Of a stretch of 57,185 nucleotides of DNA, positions 1 through 8,417 are shown one piece after another. Positions within the stretch are counted from its first letter, which is position 1. Each line of letters starts with the position of its first letter. The stretch is from Azonexus fungiphilus (GTDB lineage Bacteria; Pseudomonadota; Gammaproteobacteria; Burkholderiales; Rhodocyclaceae), in NCBI RefSeq assembly GCF_003634965.1, contig NZ_RBXP01000005.1, positions 1-57,185 of the forward strand. Direction: 5' to 3'. The notes beneath the pieces were generated by a model. That model ran no database searches. It had not been told where the DNA came from and worked only from the letters and a program-made list of their open reading frames with translations. The position numbers and the translations under genes are program-made.

Positions 1-46
1 TGATAGTGAGCACCTCGCTCGCGAAAGTAGGTCACCGCCAGGCTCC
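1..46 (+). rRNA. rrf: 5S ribosomal RNA, 3' end (partial)
   Basis: The first ~46 bases match the conserved 3' part of bacterial 5S rRNA: the GCGAAAGTAGGTCA block followed by CGCCAGGCT, which pairs with the 5' end of the molecule outside the window. A terminator-like hairpin follows directly. This marks the end of an rRNA operon read into the window. The exact 3' end is estimated. Confidence 0.88.
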
Positions 47-54
47 CATTTCTC

Positions 55-85
55 AAACCCCCTCGCACCCAGTGCCAGGGGGTTT
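55..85 (+). terminator. Hairpin terminator of the rRNA operon
   Basis: AAACCCCCT (55-63) pairs with AGGGGGTTT (77-85), a 9 bp stem with a 13 nt loop just after the 5S rRNA. There is no long T-tract, only the TTT within the stem. Confidence 0.8.
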
Positions 86-135
86 GGCCGTTTACCAAAA
101 CCAGCGAAGGAAACAGCAAATTTCCTTGCTGGAGG

Positions 136-163
136 CTTGAAATCAGGCCGGGCATCCCCATCT
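136..163 (+). promoter_or_regulatory. Sigma32 (RpoH) heat-shock promoter of htpG
   Basis: CTTGAAA (136-142) and CCCCATCT (156-163) are separated by 13 bases, almost exactly the sigma32 consensus (CTTGAAA, 13-15 bp, CCCCATNT). It lies about 33 bp before the htpG start codon, so htpG is very probably heat-induced from here and independent of the rRNA operon. Confidence 0.87.
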
Positions 164-195
164 CCGTATGCGTCGCTTTCTCTGGAGTTGAATAC

Positions 196-2112
<1,917 letters not shown>

Positions 2113-2117
2113 GGAAG

Positions 2118-2138
2118 ACGGGGCTGCGGCCCCGTTTC
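2118..2138 (+). terminator. Hairpin terminator after htpG
   Basis: ACGGGGC (2118-2124) pairs with GCCCCGT (2129-2135) around a TGCG loop, followed by a short T run. It starts 5 bases after the htpG stop codon. Confidence 0.7.
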
Positions 2139-2140
2139 CA

Positions 2141-2362
2141 TTGCTCGTGCAAGCAGAAGATTTGCAGCGGCTGCTCGATGTCAGCATGCCATATGGCAAG
2201 TACAAGGGCAGGGCGATTGCCGACCTGCCCGGGAACTACCTCGGCTGGTTCGCCCGCGAGGGGTTTCCGCGCGGCGAGCTCGGCCGCTTGCTGGCGTTGA
2301 TGTACGAGATCGATCACAACAATCTCGGCGCACTGCTCGCGCCCTTGCGTAAAAACCGCTAA
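2141..2362 (+). CDS. DUF3820 family small protein
   Basis: A 73 aa protein with the DUF3820 signature: MPYGKYKGR near residue 16, then DLPGNYLGWF and a C-terminal GELGRLLALMYEI segment. Function is unknown; Pfam describes the family as a putative quorum-sensing-regulated virulence factor, which is weak evidence here. The start is uncertain. TTG at 2141 or GTG at 2147 keeps the residues before MPYGKYKG that family members usually have, while ATG at 2186 would remove them. No clear ribosome binding site is visible for any of them. It is enclosed by two hairpin terminators. Confidence 0.75.
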   Translation: MLVQAEDLQRLLDVSMPYGKYKGRAIADLPGNYLGWFAREGFPRGELGRLLALMYEIDHNNLGALLAPLRKNR

Positions 2363-2397
2363 AGCCGCGGCAAAAGCGGTTTTGGCGGCGTTTTTTT
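2352..2397 (+). terminator. Rho-independent terminator after the DUF3820 gene
   Basis: AAAACCGCT (2352-2360), overlapping the stop codon, pairs with AGCGGTTTT (2375-2383). An alternative stem GCCGC (2364-2368) with GCGGC (2385-2389) runs into seven T (2391-2397). The second form with the T-tract is the classical terminator. Confidence 0.78.
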
Positions 2398-2442
2398 GCG
2401 TTATAGTCGGCAGCTGTTTTCCGGCTTGGGCAGGCCCCGCGT

Positions 2443-4236
2443 ATGGTTTCCTCGCAAGACAGCGCAGTACATGAGCATCGTCTGACGCTCGCAGAAATTC
2501 TCGACATGGCGGTTGGCGACGGGCTGGTTGATGCTGCCGATGCGACCGCCCTGAAAGCCGAGCGTCGCCTGCACGGCGACAAGGTTCACCCGCTGATCGT
2601 CATCGCCGACCAGAAATGGCGCAGCCGGCAGCCGCCGCAGAAGCTGCTCGGGCTCGACCTGCTGACCGAATGGCTGGCGGCTCGCTGCGGTCTCGATTAT
2701 TTCCACATCGATCCACTCAAGATCGACTTCACCGGTGTCGCCGAGGTCATGTCCAGCGCCTACGCTGCGCGTTTCGGCATCCTGCCGGTGCAGGTGACGA
2801 CCCGCGAGGTCGTGATCGCCACCGCCGAGCCCCATGTCCGCGAATGGGAAGGCGAGCTGCGCCAGATCCTGCGCAAGGACATCCGCCGGGTGATGGCCAA
2901 TCCGGAAGACATCGCCCGTTACCTGGTCGAGTTCTTCAATCTGGCCAAATCGGTCAAGAAGGCTGCCGCCAAGGGCGAGATCACTTCCGGCCTGTCGAGC
3001 TTCGAGCAACTGGTCGAGCTGGGCAAGACCAACCGCCAGTACGACGCCAACGACCAGCACATCGTCCATATCGTCGACTGGCTGTGGCAGTACGCCTTCG
3101 ACCAGCGTGCCTCGGACATCCACATCGAGCCGCGGCGCGACATCGGCATCGTCCGCTTCCGCATCGACGGCGTCCTGCATCAGGTGTACCAGATCCCGAT
3201 GGCGGTGATGAACGCGATGACCAGCCGGATCAAGCTGCTCGGGCGGATGGACGTGATCGAGAAGCGGCGGCCGCAGGACGGCCGGATCAAGACGCGGACG
3301 CCGGGCGGCCAGGAAGTCGAGCTGCGCCTGTCGACGCTGCCGACGGCATTCGGCGAGAAGCTGGTGATGCGGATTTTCGATCCCGAGGTGCTGGTTCGCG
3401 ATTTCCGCTCGCTCGGTTTCTCGCAGGAAGACCAGGCGCGCTGGCAGCAGATGACGACGACGCCGAACGGCATCGTCCTGGTGACCGGACCGACCGGCTC
3501 GGGCAAGACGACGACCTTGTACACCACGCTCAAGCAGCTGGCGACCCCCGAGGTCAATGTGTGCACGATCGAGGACCCGATCGAGATGGTCGAGTCGGCC
3601 TTCAACCAGATGCAGGTCAACAACGCCATCGAACTGGGCTTTGCCGACGGGGTCCGCGCCTTGATGCGGCAGGATCCGGACATCATCATGATCGGCGAGA
3701 TCCGCGACCTGGAGACCGCGGAAATGGCGATCCAGGCAGCGCTGACCGGTCACCTCGTGCTGTCGACGCTGCATACCAACGATGCGCCATCGGCGATCAC
3801 CCGCCTGCTCGACCTCGGCGTGCCGGCCTACCTGATCAATTCGACCCTGCTCGGGATCATGGCCCAGCGCCTGGTGCGCACGCTCTGTCCGCATTGCAAG
3901 AAGAGCGCGCCGATCACCGAGGAGGAGCGTGCCGCCTGGCGGATGCTGGTGCATCCCTGGAAGGCCGCCGAGCCGGCCAGCGTTTACCATGCGGTCGGCT
4001 GTCTGGAATGCCGGATGACCGGCTACAGCGGTCGCATCGGCGTCTACGAGATCCTCCTCAACTCGCCCGAGGTGCGCCGGCAGATCCGGCCCGACGCCGA
4101 GATCGCCCGCGTCCGCGACCAGGCCTTCCGCGAAGGGACCCGGCCGTTGCGGGTGTCAGGGGCGCTCAAGGTGGCCCAGGGACTGACCACGATCGAGGAA
4201 CTGATCAAGCAGGTGCCGCCGGCCGAAGACAGTTGA
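2443..4236 (+). CDS. GspE/PulE/PilB-family secretion or pilus assembly ATPase
   Basis: A hexameric-type cytoplasmic ATPase of the type II secretion/type IV pilus superfamily, 597 aa. An N-terminal GspE/MshE-like domain (about 1-170) precedes the ATPase core. Visible motifs are Walker A GPTGSGKT (349-356), Walker B DPDIIMIGE (around 411-419), the His box TLHTND (H444) and a zinc-binding tetracysteine CPHC (482, 485) plus CLEC (520, 523), typical of GspE/PilB. No pilin, inner membrane platform or secretin gene lies nearby, so whether it serves pili or secretion cannot be decided. Possible promoter -10 TATAGT at 2402-2407, just after the upstream terminator. Confidence 0.93.
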   Translation: MVSSQDSAVHEHRLTLAEILDMAVGDGLVDAADATALKAERRLHGDKVHPLIVIADQKWRSRQPPQKLLGLDLLTEWLAARCGLDYFHIDPLKIDFTGVAEVMSSAYAARFGILPVQVTTREVVIATAEPHVREWEGELRQILRKDIRRVMANPEDIARYLVEFFNLAKSVKKAAAKGEITSGLSSFEQLVELGKTNRQYDANDQHIVHIVDWLWQYAFDQRASDIHIEPRRDIGIVRFRIDGVLHQVYQIPMAVMNAMTSRIKLLGRMDVIEKRRPQDGRIKTRTPGGQEVELRLSTLPTAFGEKLVMRIFDPEVLVRDFRSLGFSQEDQARWQQMTTTPNGIVLVTGPTGSGKTTTLYTTLKQLATPEVNVCTIEDPIEMVESAFNQMQVNNAIELGFADGVRALMRQDPDIIMIGEIRDLETAEMAIQAALTGHLVLSTLHTNDAPSAITRLLDLGVPAYLINSTLLGIMAQRLVRTLCPHCKKSAPITEEERAAWRMLVHPWKAAEPASVYHAVGCLECRMTGYSGRIGVYEILLNSPEVRRQIRPDAEIARVRDQAFREGTRPLRVSGALKVAQGLTTIEELIKQVPPAEDS

Positions 4237-4297
4237 GGCAAGGTTTTTCCTACCTATTCCGGACTAGTCACCAAGGCGTGGTGAGAGGATAATTTGA

Positions 4298-4314
4298 CCC
4301 CTTGTTCAAGGGGG
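4298..4314 (+). promoter_or_regulatory. Hairpin covering the ribosome binding site of the di-iron protein gene
   Basis: CCCCTTG (4298-4304) is perfectly complementary to CAAGGGG (4307-4313). The second arm is the Shine-Dalgarno sequence AAGGGGG that ends 4 bases before the ATG at 4319. Folding would hide the ribosome binding site, allowing translational control. This is inferred from sequence only. Confidence 0.45.
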
Positions 4315-4318
4315 TTAT

Positions 4319-5092
4319 ATGGCAGTTGAACTGTTCAACGACGGCAAGCACATCGTCCACGCCTTTTACGACCTGGTGGACGATTCGCCCGGTGGCGCCG
4401 TCCAGTGCAACCAGTTCCTGGTGGTCGATAACGGTCACGGCGCACTGATCGATCCCGGCGGCAACATGACCTACACCGGGCTGCTGATGGACATGCAGAA
4501 GTACTTCTCGTCGAAGGACCTCGACTACATCCTCGCCTCGCACCCCGATCCGGACATCATCGCCTCGGTCAACAAATGGTTCGTCGCCTCGCACTGCAAG
4601 GTGATGATCTCGGCGTTGTGGACCCGCTTCGTGCCCCACTTCACCACCGGCAAGGACGTTTCCGACCGTATCCTCGGCATTCCCGACCAGGGCGCGGTCA
4701 TCCGCCTCGGCGAGTGCAACCTGATCGCGCTGCCGGCGCATTTCATGCATGCCGAAGGCAATTTCCAGTTCTACGATCCGGTCGCGCGCATCCTCTTCTC
4801 GGGCGACCTCGGTACCTCGCTGGTGCCGCACGAACAGGCGGCCGAGCCGGTGACCGACTTCCACGGCCACCTGCGCTACATGGAAGCCTTCCACCGGCGC
4901 TACATCGTCTCGCGCAAGGTCTGCCGCTTCTGGGCCAACATGGTCCGCCAGCTCGACATCGACCAGATCGTCCCGCAGCACGGTTCGCGCTTCGTCGGCA
5001 AGCAGGCGGTCGCCGATTTCATCGCCTGGGTCGAGGGCGTCGAATGCGGCGTCGACCTGATGACCCAGAACAACTACCAGCTGCCGCGCTGA
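4319..5092 (+). CDS. ODP-like metallo-beta-lactamase-fold di-iron protein
   Basis: A 257 aa protein resembling the beta-lactamase-fold half of flavodiiron proteins and the bacterial oxygen-binding di-iron (ODP) domain. Candidate metal ligands are HPDPD (H75, D77, D79), H141/H144, D163 in GDLG and H221 in QHGS, spaced as in flavodiiron proteins. The classical HxHxDH of hydrolytic enzymes is absent, and the residue after D79 is Ile where flavodiiron proteins usually carry His. No flavodoxin domain is fused. A role in sensing or reducing O2 or NO is inferred from family resemblance. AAGGGGG precedes the ATG. Confidence 0.8.
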   Translation: MAVELFNDGKHIVHAFYDLVDDSPGGAVQCNQFLVVDNGHGALIDPGGNMTYTGLLMDMQKYFSSKDLDYILASHPDPDIIASVNKWFVASHCKVMISALWTRFVPHFTTGKDVSDRILGIPDQGAVIRLGECNLIALPAHFMHAEGNFQFYDPVARILFSGDLGTSLVPHEQAAEPVTDFHGHLRYMEAFHRRYIVSRKVCRFWANMVRQLDIDQIVPQHGSRFVGKQAVADFIAWVEGVECGVDLMTQNNYQLPR

Positions 5093-5096
5093 GCGA

Positions 5097-5528
5097 CTAG
5101 CGGCGACTGCTTTCGCGGCGGATCGCTTCGAGATAGGCCAGCGCGTCCATCTGACTGCCTTCGCGCTGCGCCCGCCAGATCGTTTCGCCCAGGCATTCGA
5201 GCAGCACGTGCTCGGCGGCGTGGGCGTCCATCCGCGTGCACAGTTGGGCATAGGCGGCGCGGATTCCCGGCGGCTGGTCGATGCTCGTCTGCTCGTGGAT
5301 GGCCAGGTGCAGGGAGAGATGCAGGAAAGGGCTCATCTGCCCGGTTTCCGGCGTCCAGTCCTGGTTGACCGCAAGATCCGGATGGTCGAGCAGTTCGCGG
5401 TATTCCGGGTGACGGGCAGCAATGTCGGCGGCGGCGACTTCGGCGCCGACCAGCGGCAGCCGGTCGCGGTGTTTCTGCCAGGCGCTGCAGAAGAACTGGC
5501 GGACCTGGTCACGGGTGGGGTTGAACAT
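5097..5528 (-). CDS. DUF1841 family protein
   Basis: A 143 aa protein recognised as DUF1841: MFNPTRDQVRQFF at the N terminus, then HPEYRELL, MSPFLHLSLHLAIHEQ and a C-terminal helical region with ECLGETIWRAQREG. The family is common in beta- and gammaproteobacteria and has no established function. The repeated histidines in LHLSLHLAIHEQ could bind a metal or cofactor, but this is speculation. Its start lies within the 3' end of the FIST gene (20 base overlap), making it the last gene of nth-FIST-DUF1841. It converges with the ODP-like gene, 4 bases apart. Confidence 0.85.
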   Translation of the reverse strand: MFNPTRDQVRQFFCSAWQKHRDRLPLVGAEVAAADIAARHPEYRELLDHPDLAVNQDWTPETGQMSPFLHLSLHLAIHEQTSIDQPPGIRAAYAQLCTRMDAHAAEHVLLECLGETIWRAQREGSQMDALAYLEAIRRESSRR

Positions 5529-6537
5529 CGGCGCTTTCGTAGAGCAGGGTGAGAAGGGCGTTGTTGAACATGCGGTTGCCGTCGCTGCCGGGAACGATCT
5601 GGCCGGTCCCGTAGGCGCCGAGCAGCGGTACGCCGGGAAAGGCGGCGCGGAAGGCGCAGAGGTCGCGGTCGTCGTCGCCGTAGAACAGCGGGCCGCGGCC
5701 GATGCACGAGAACATCAAGGCGAATTTCGGGCAAATACCGCGGTTGACCGTGACATCGAGCTGGTGGCGGATTTCCTGCTCGGCGGCGAGCGGCTGGCGG
5801 ATACCCCAGAACACTTCATCGCCTGGTTGCAGCGGTGCTGCCAGCGTCAGCGAACCGTCGCTGTTGGCCGAGAGGATGGCGATACCGGGCTGCTCCTCGG
5901 CACGCAGCAGGCACAGCTGGTGCAGCGGCGGCCTGGCGCGCAGCTCGCCGGGCAGATGCCGGCGCAGGTTGTCGAGCGCCGCGCTGCCGGCGAGCTGGCG
6001 CAGTTCGTGGGCGTCGGCGGCGGTGACCGGCTGTGCCGCGCCAAGCCGCTGCAGGCCGCGCGACAGCAGCAGCTGCGGACGCAGGCCGGGCAGCGCCAGC
6101 GCGCTGCGCGCGTCGGCACATTCTCGCGCCTGTTGCCAGGCGCCGCCGTCGCTATCGACCAGGCCGACGCGCTGACGGTCCTGTGGCCAGTCCCAGGGCA
6201 GCCGGCCCTGGCCGCTGAACGACAGCAGCGGCGCCTCGTCACCGCCGGTCGCCGGCAATTCGGCGAAGACCAGGGCGGCGGCCGCCGCCTGGTCGATCAA
6301 CCAGCCGTCCTCGGTGAACAGGCCGCTGGCCGTGCCTCCGGCGATCTGCAGGCAGGCCGCGGCGCCGGCCGCGGCGCGCAGGGCCGGCTGCGGGTGACGG
6401 GCGAAATCGCGGCTGAGCAGCAGCAGCACCCGTTCGGCGCGTGCCAGTCCGGCCCGCGCCAACGCGGCGCGGACCGCCTGCTCGGCCAGTTCGGGAACGG
6501 CAGACGGTCCGCTGGCCTGGCCGCTGGCGACGATCAT
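5509..6537 (-). CDS. FIST domain protein
   Basis: A 342 aa soluble protein with FIST_N and FIST_C domains. The C-terminal part has the typical SCIGRGPLFYG segment followed by GVPLLGAYGTGQIVPG. FIST domains are predicted small-ligand sensory domains often attached to signalling proteins; here the domain stands alone without a kinase, cyclase or chemoreceptor part. The ATG at 6537 overlaps the nth stop codon (ATGA), which settles the start; a longer open frame to 7269 is only antisense read-through of nth. It overlaps DUF1841 by 20 bases, so the three genes are probably translationally coupled. Confidence 0.85.
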   Translation of the reverse strand: MIVASGQASGPSAVPELAEQAVRAALARAGLARAERVLLLLSRDFARHPQPALRAAAGAAACLQIAGGTASGLFTEDGWLIDQAAAAALVFAELPATGGDEAPLLSFSGQGRLPWDWPQDRQRVGLVDSDGGAWQQARECADARSALALPGLRPQLLLSRGLQRLGAAQPVTAADAHELRQLAGSAALDNLRRHLPGELRARPPLHQLCLLRAEEQPGIAILSANSDGSLTLAAPLQPGDEVFWGIRQPLAAEQEIRHQLDVTVNRGICPKFALMFSCIGRGPLFYGDDDRDLCAFRAAFPGVPLLGAYGTGQIVPGSDGNRMFNNALLTLLYESADVQPHP

Positions 6538-7166
6538 GCGCTCTTGCCCCGGAAACCGCAGACGTCGAAAACGCAGCAGTGCGCGCAGTCGGGCTTGCGC
6601 GCCTTGCACACGTAGCGGCCGTGCAGGATCAGCCAGTGGTGGGCGTCCTTGAGGAACTCGCGGGGCGTGACCCGGAGCAGCTTGTTCTCGACCTCGAGCA
6701 CGGTCTTGCCCGGCGCCAGGCCGGTGCGGTTGCCGAGGCGGAAGATGTGGGTGTCGACGGCGATGGTCGGCTGGCCGAAGGCAGTGTTGAGAACGACGTT
6801 GGCAGTCTTGCGGCCGACGCCGGGCAACGCCTCGAGTGCCTCGCGTTCGGCCGGGACTTCGCCGCCATGCTGCTCGATGAGGATGCGGCAGGTGGCGACG
6901 ACATTCCTGGCCTTGGTCTTGTACAGGCCGATCGTCTTGATGTATTCGGCGACGCCGGCTTCGCCGAGCGCGAGCATGGCGGCCGGCGTCGGCGCCGCCG
7001 GAAAGAGGCGGGCGGTCGCCTTGTTGACGCCGACATCGGTGGCCTGGGCCGACAGGATCACCGCGATCAGCAACTGGAAAGGCGTTGCGTAGTCGAGCTC
7101 GGTGGTCGGCGCCGGGTTGTTGTCGCGCAGGCGCTGGTAGAACTGCTGGACGTCGGCTTTTTTCAC
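6534..7166 (-). CDS. nth: Endonuclease III, DNA glycosylase/AP lyase
   Basis: Base excision repair enzyme removing oxidised pyrimidines. Its length of 210 aa and residue numbering follow E. coli Nth closely: helix-hairpin-helix LPGVGRK with catalytic Lys120, catalytic Asp138 in VDTH, and the [4Fe-4S] cluster ligands Cys187, Cys194, Cys197 and Cys203 (C-x6-C-x2-C-x5-C). First gene of a three-gene overlapping unit with FIST and DUF1841. In many gammaproteobacteria nth follows rnfE/rsxE; here rnfE lies 5 kb away with oppositely oriented genes between. Confidence 0.97.
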   Translation of the reverse strand: MKKADVQQFYQRLRDNNPAPTTELDYATPFQLLIAVILSAQATDVGVNKATARLFPAAPTPAAMLALGEAGVAEYIKTIGLYKTKARNVVATCRILIEQHGGEVPAEREALEALPGVGRKTANVVLNTAFGQPTIAVDTHIFRLGNRTGLAPGKTVLEVENKLLRVTPREFLKDAHHWLILHGRYVCKARKPDCAHCCVFDVCGFRGKSA

Positions 7167-7258
7167 GGCTGGCGGGGCTTCGAGGGATTGTCAGTGGCCC
7201 GGGAATGGGCGATATTGCAAGCAAGGGAATTCTAACCGACGGAGAAAGCACGGCGTTT

Positions 7259-7402
7259 ATGTACCTCACGACGAACGTGGGAAAGATTGCGCTGGCGCAA
7301 CTGATCGACGGCGCCTGCGAGGCCGAGGATTTCTTTCCCGCCTTCGGTGAGGCGGTCTATGCCGCCAAGCGGCGCGGCAAGAACTGTGTCGTCGAGGTCT
7401 AG
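7259..7402 (+). CDS. Small protein resembling the C-terminal end of a GGDEF domain
   Basis: A 47 aa frame (ATG 7259; alternative in-frame ATG 7205 gives 65 aa). Its last ~30 residues, AEDFFPAFGEAVYAAKRRGK plus NCVVEV, look like the terminal helix and strand of diguanylate cyclases (consensus ALYxAKxxGRN). There is no room for the catalytic part, because nth lies upstream on the other strand. It may be a relic of a cyclase gene or a genuine small protein. A GGAG at 7241-7244 is rather far from the start. It ends 7 bases before the peroxidase gene, possibly in one transcript. Confidence 0.45.
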   Translation: MYLTTNVGKIALAQLIDGACEAEDFFPAFGEAVYAAKRRGKNCVVEV

Positions 7403-7409
7403 GCTGCGG

Positions 7410-8417
7410 ATGAAGAAGTTTTTCGGTTTCCTGTCCTTGCTCGCGCTGATCCTTGGCGCGGCGTGGTTTTCCCGACCCGACCGGGCGCCGGTCGCGGCGC
7501 TGGCACCGTTGCTGCCGCTGGCCGAAGGCGAGGGCCTGGATGCGATCCGCCCGCTGCCACCACCACCCAGTCTGCCGCCCGAACGGGTGGCATTGGGTGA
7601 GCGTCTGTTCAGCGATCCACGCCTGTCGGCCGATCAGTCGCTGGCCTGCGTCTCCTGCCACCGCTTCGATCTCGGCGGCGCCGACGGCCGTGTCGTCTCG
7701 CTCGGTGTCGGCGGCGCCGCCGGGGCGGTGAACGCGCCGACGGTGTTCAACAGCGGCCTGCAGTTCGCCCAGTTCTGGGACGGCCGTGCCCGCGACCTGC
7801 GCGAACAGGTCGCCGGGCCGCTGCACAATCCGGTCGAGATGGCCTCGTCGTGGCCGCAGGTGATCGAGCGCCTGCAGGCCGACGCGGAGATCCGCCGGGA
7901 TTTCGCCCGCGCCTACCCGGATGGCCTGAACGCCGCCAACATCGCCGACGCGATCGCCAGCTTCGAACAGTCGCTGGTCACGGTCGACGCGCCTTTCGAC
8001 CGGTTTTTGCGCGGCGAGCGCGAGGCCATCGGCGAACTCGAACTCAAGGGCTATCACCGTTTCCGCGATTTCGGCTGCATCAGCTGCCATCAGGGCGTGC
8101 TGCTCGGCGGCAACATGTTCCAGAAGTTCGGCGTGCTCGGCGATTATTTCGCCGGCCGCCCGCTCAACCCGGGCGACCTCGGGCGCTACAACGTCACCGG
8201 CCGCGACGAGGACCGGCACGTGTTCAAGGTCCCCGGCTTGCGCAACGTCGCGCTGACCGCCCCGTATTTCCACGACGGCTCGGCGGCGACGCTGGCGACG
8301 GCGGTGGCGGTGATGGGCCGCTACCAGCTCGGCCGCGACCTGCAGCCGGACGATGTCGAGGCCATCGTCGCCTTCCTCGGCACGCTCACCGGCAAGCTTC
8401 CGGAGCCGCGTCGATGA
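7410..8417 (+). CDS. Di-heme cytochrome c peroxidase (CcpA/MauG family)
   Basis: Periplasmic bacterial cytochrome c peroxidase-type enzyme, 335 aa, reducing hydrogen peroxide with electrons from small c-type cytochromes. The N-terminal hydrophobic segment (residues 4-20) is a signal peptide or anchor. Two c-type heme motifs are visible, CVSCH (80-84) and CISCH (223-227), as expected for the family. The segment GNMFQKFGVLGDYF after the second heme is typical. Start chosen at the ATG giving the signal peptide (7410). Its stop overlaps the start of the following c-di-GMP gene (ATGA), so the two are probably co-expressed. Confidence 0.93.
   Translation: MKKFFGFLSLLALILGAAWFSRPDRAPVAALAPLLPLAEGEGLDAIRPLPPPPSLPPERVALGERLFSDPRLSADQSLACVSCHRFDLGGADGRVVSLGVGGAAGAVNAPTVFNSGLQFAQFWDGRARDLREQVAGPLHNPVEMASSWPQVIERLQADAEIRRDFARAYPDGLNAANIADAIASFEQSLVTVDAPFDRFLRGEREAIGELELKGYHRFRDFGCISCHQGVLLGGNMFQKFGVLGDYFAGRPLNPGDLGRYNVTGRDEDRHVFKVPGLRNVALTAPYFHDGSAATLATAVAVMGRYQLGRDLQPDDVEAIVAFLGTLTGKLPEPRR

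Noticed and set aside
4292..4309. FNR-type site before the ODP-like gene (TTGA...TCAA)
   Set aside because: The half-sites are 8 bases apart, not the 6 expected for FNR (TTGA-N6-TCAA), and one arm is better explained by the ribosome binding site hairpin.
6538..7269. N-terminal extension of the FIST protein through nth
   Set aside because: Arg/Pro-rich shadow of nth; the FIST start at 6537 overlaps the nth stop as expected for coupled genes.
7850..8413. N-terminal extension of the c-di-GMP protein inside the peroxidase gene
   Set aside because: The extension is an out-of-frame reading of the peroxidase; the ATG at 8414 with an ATGA overlap and a TM helix fits far better.
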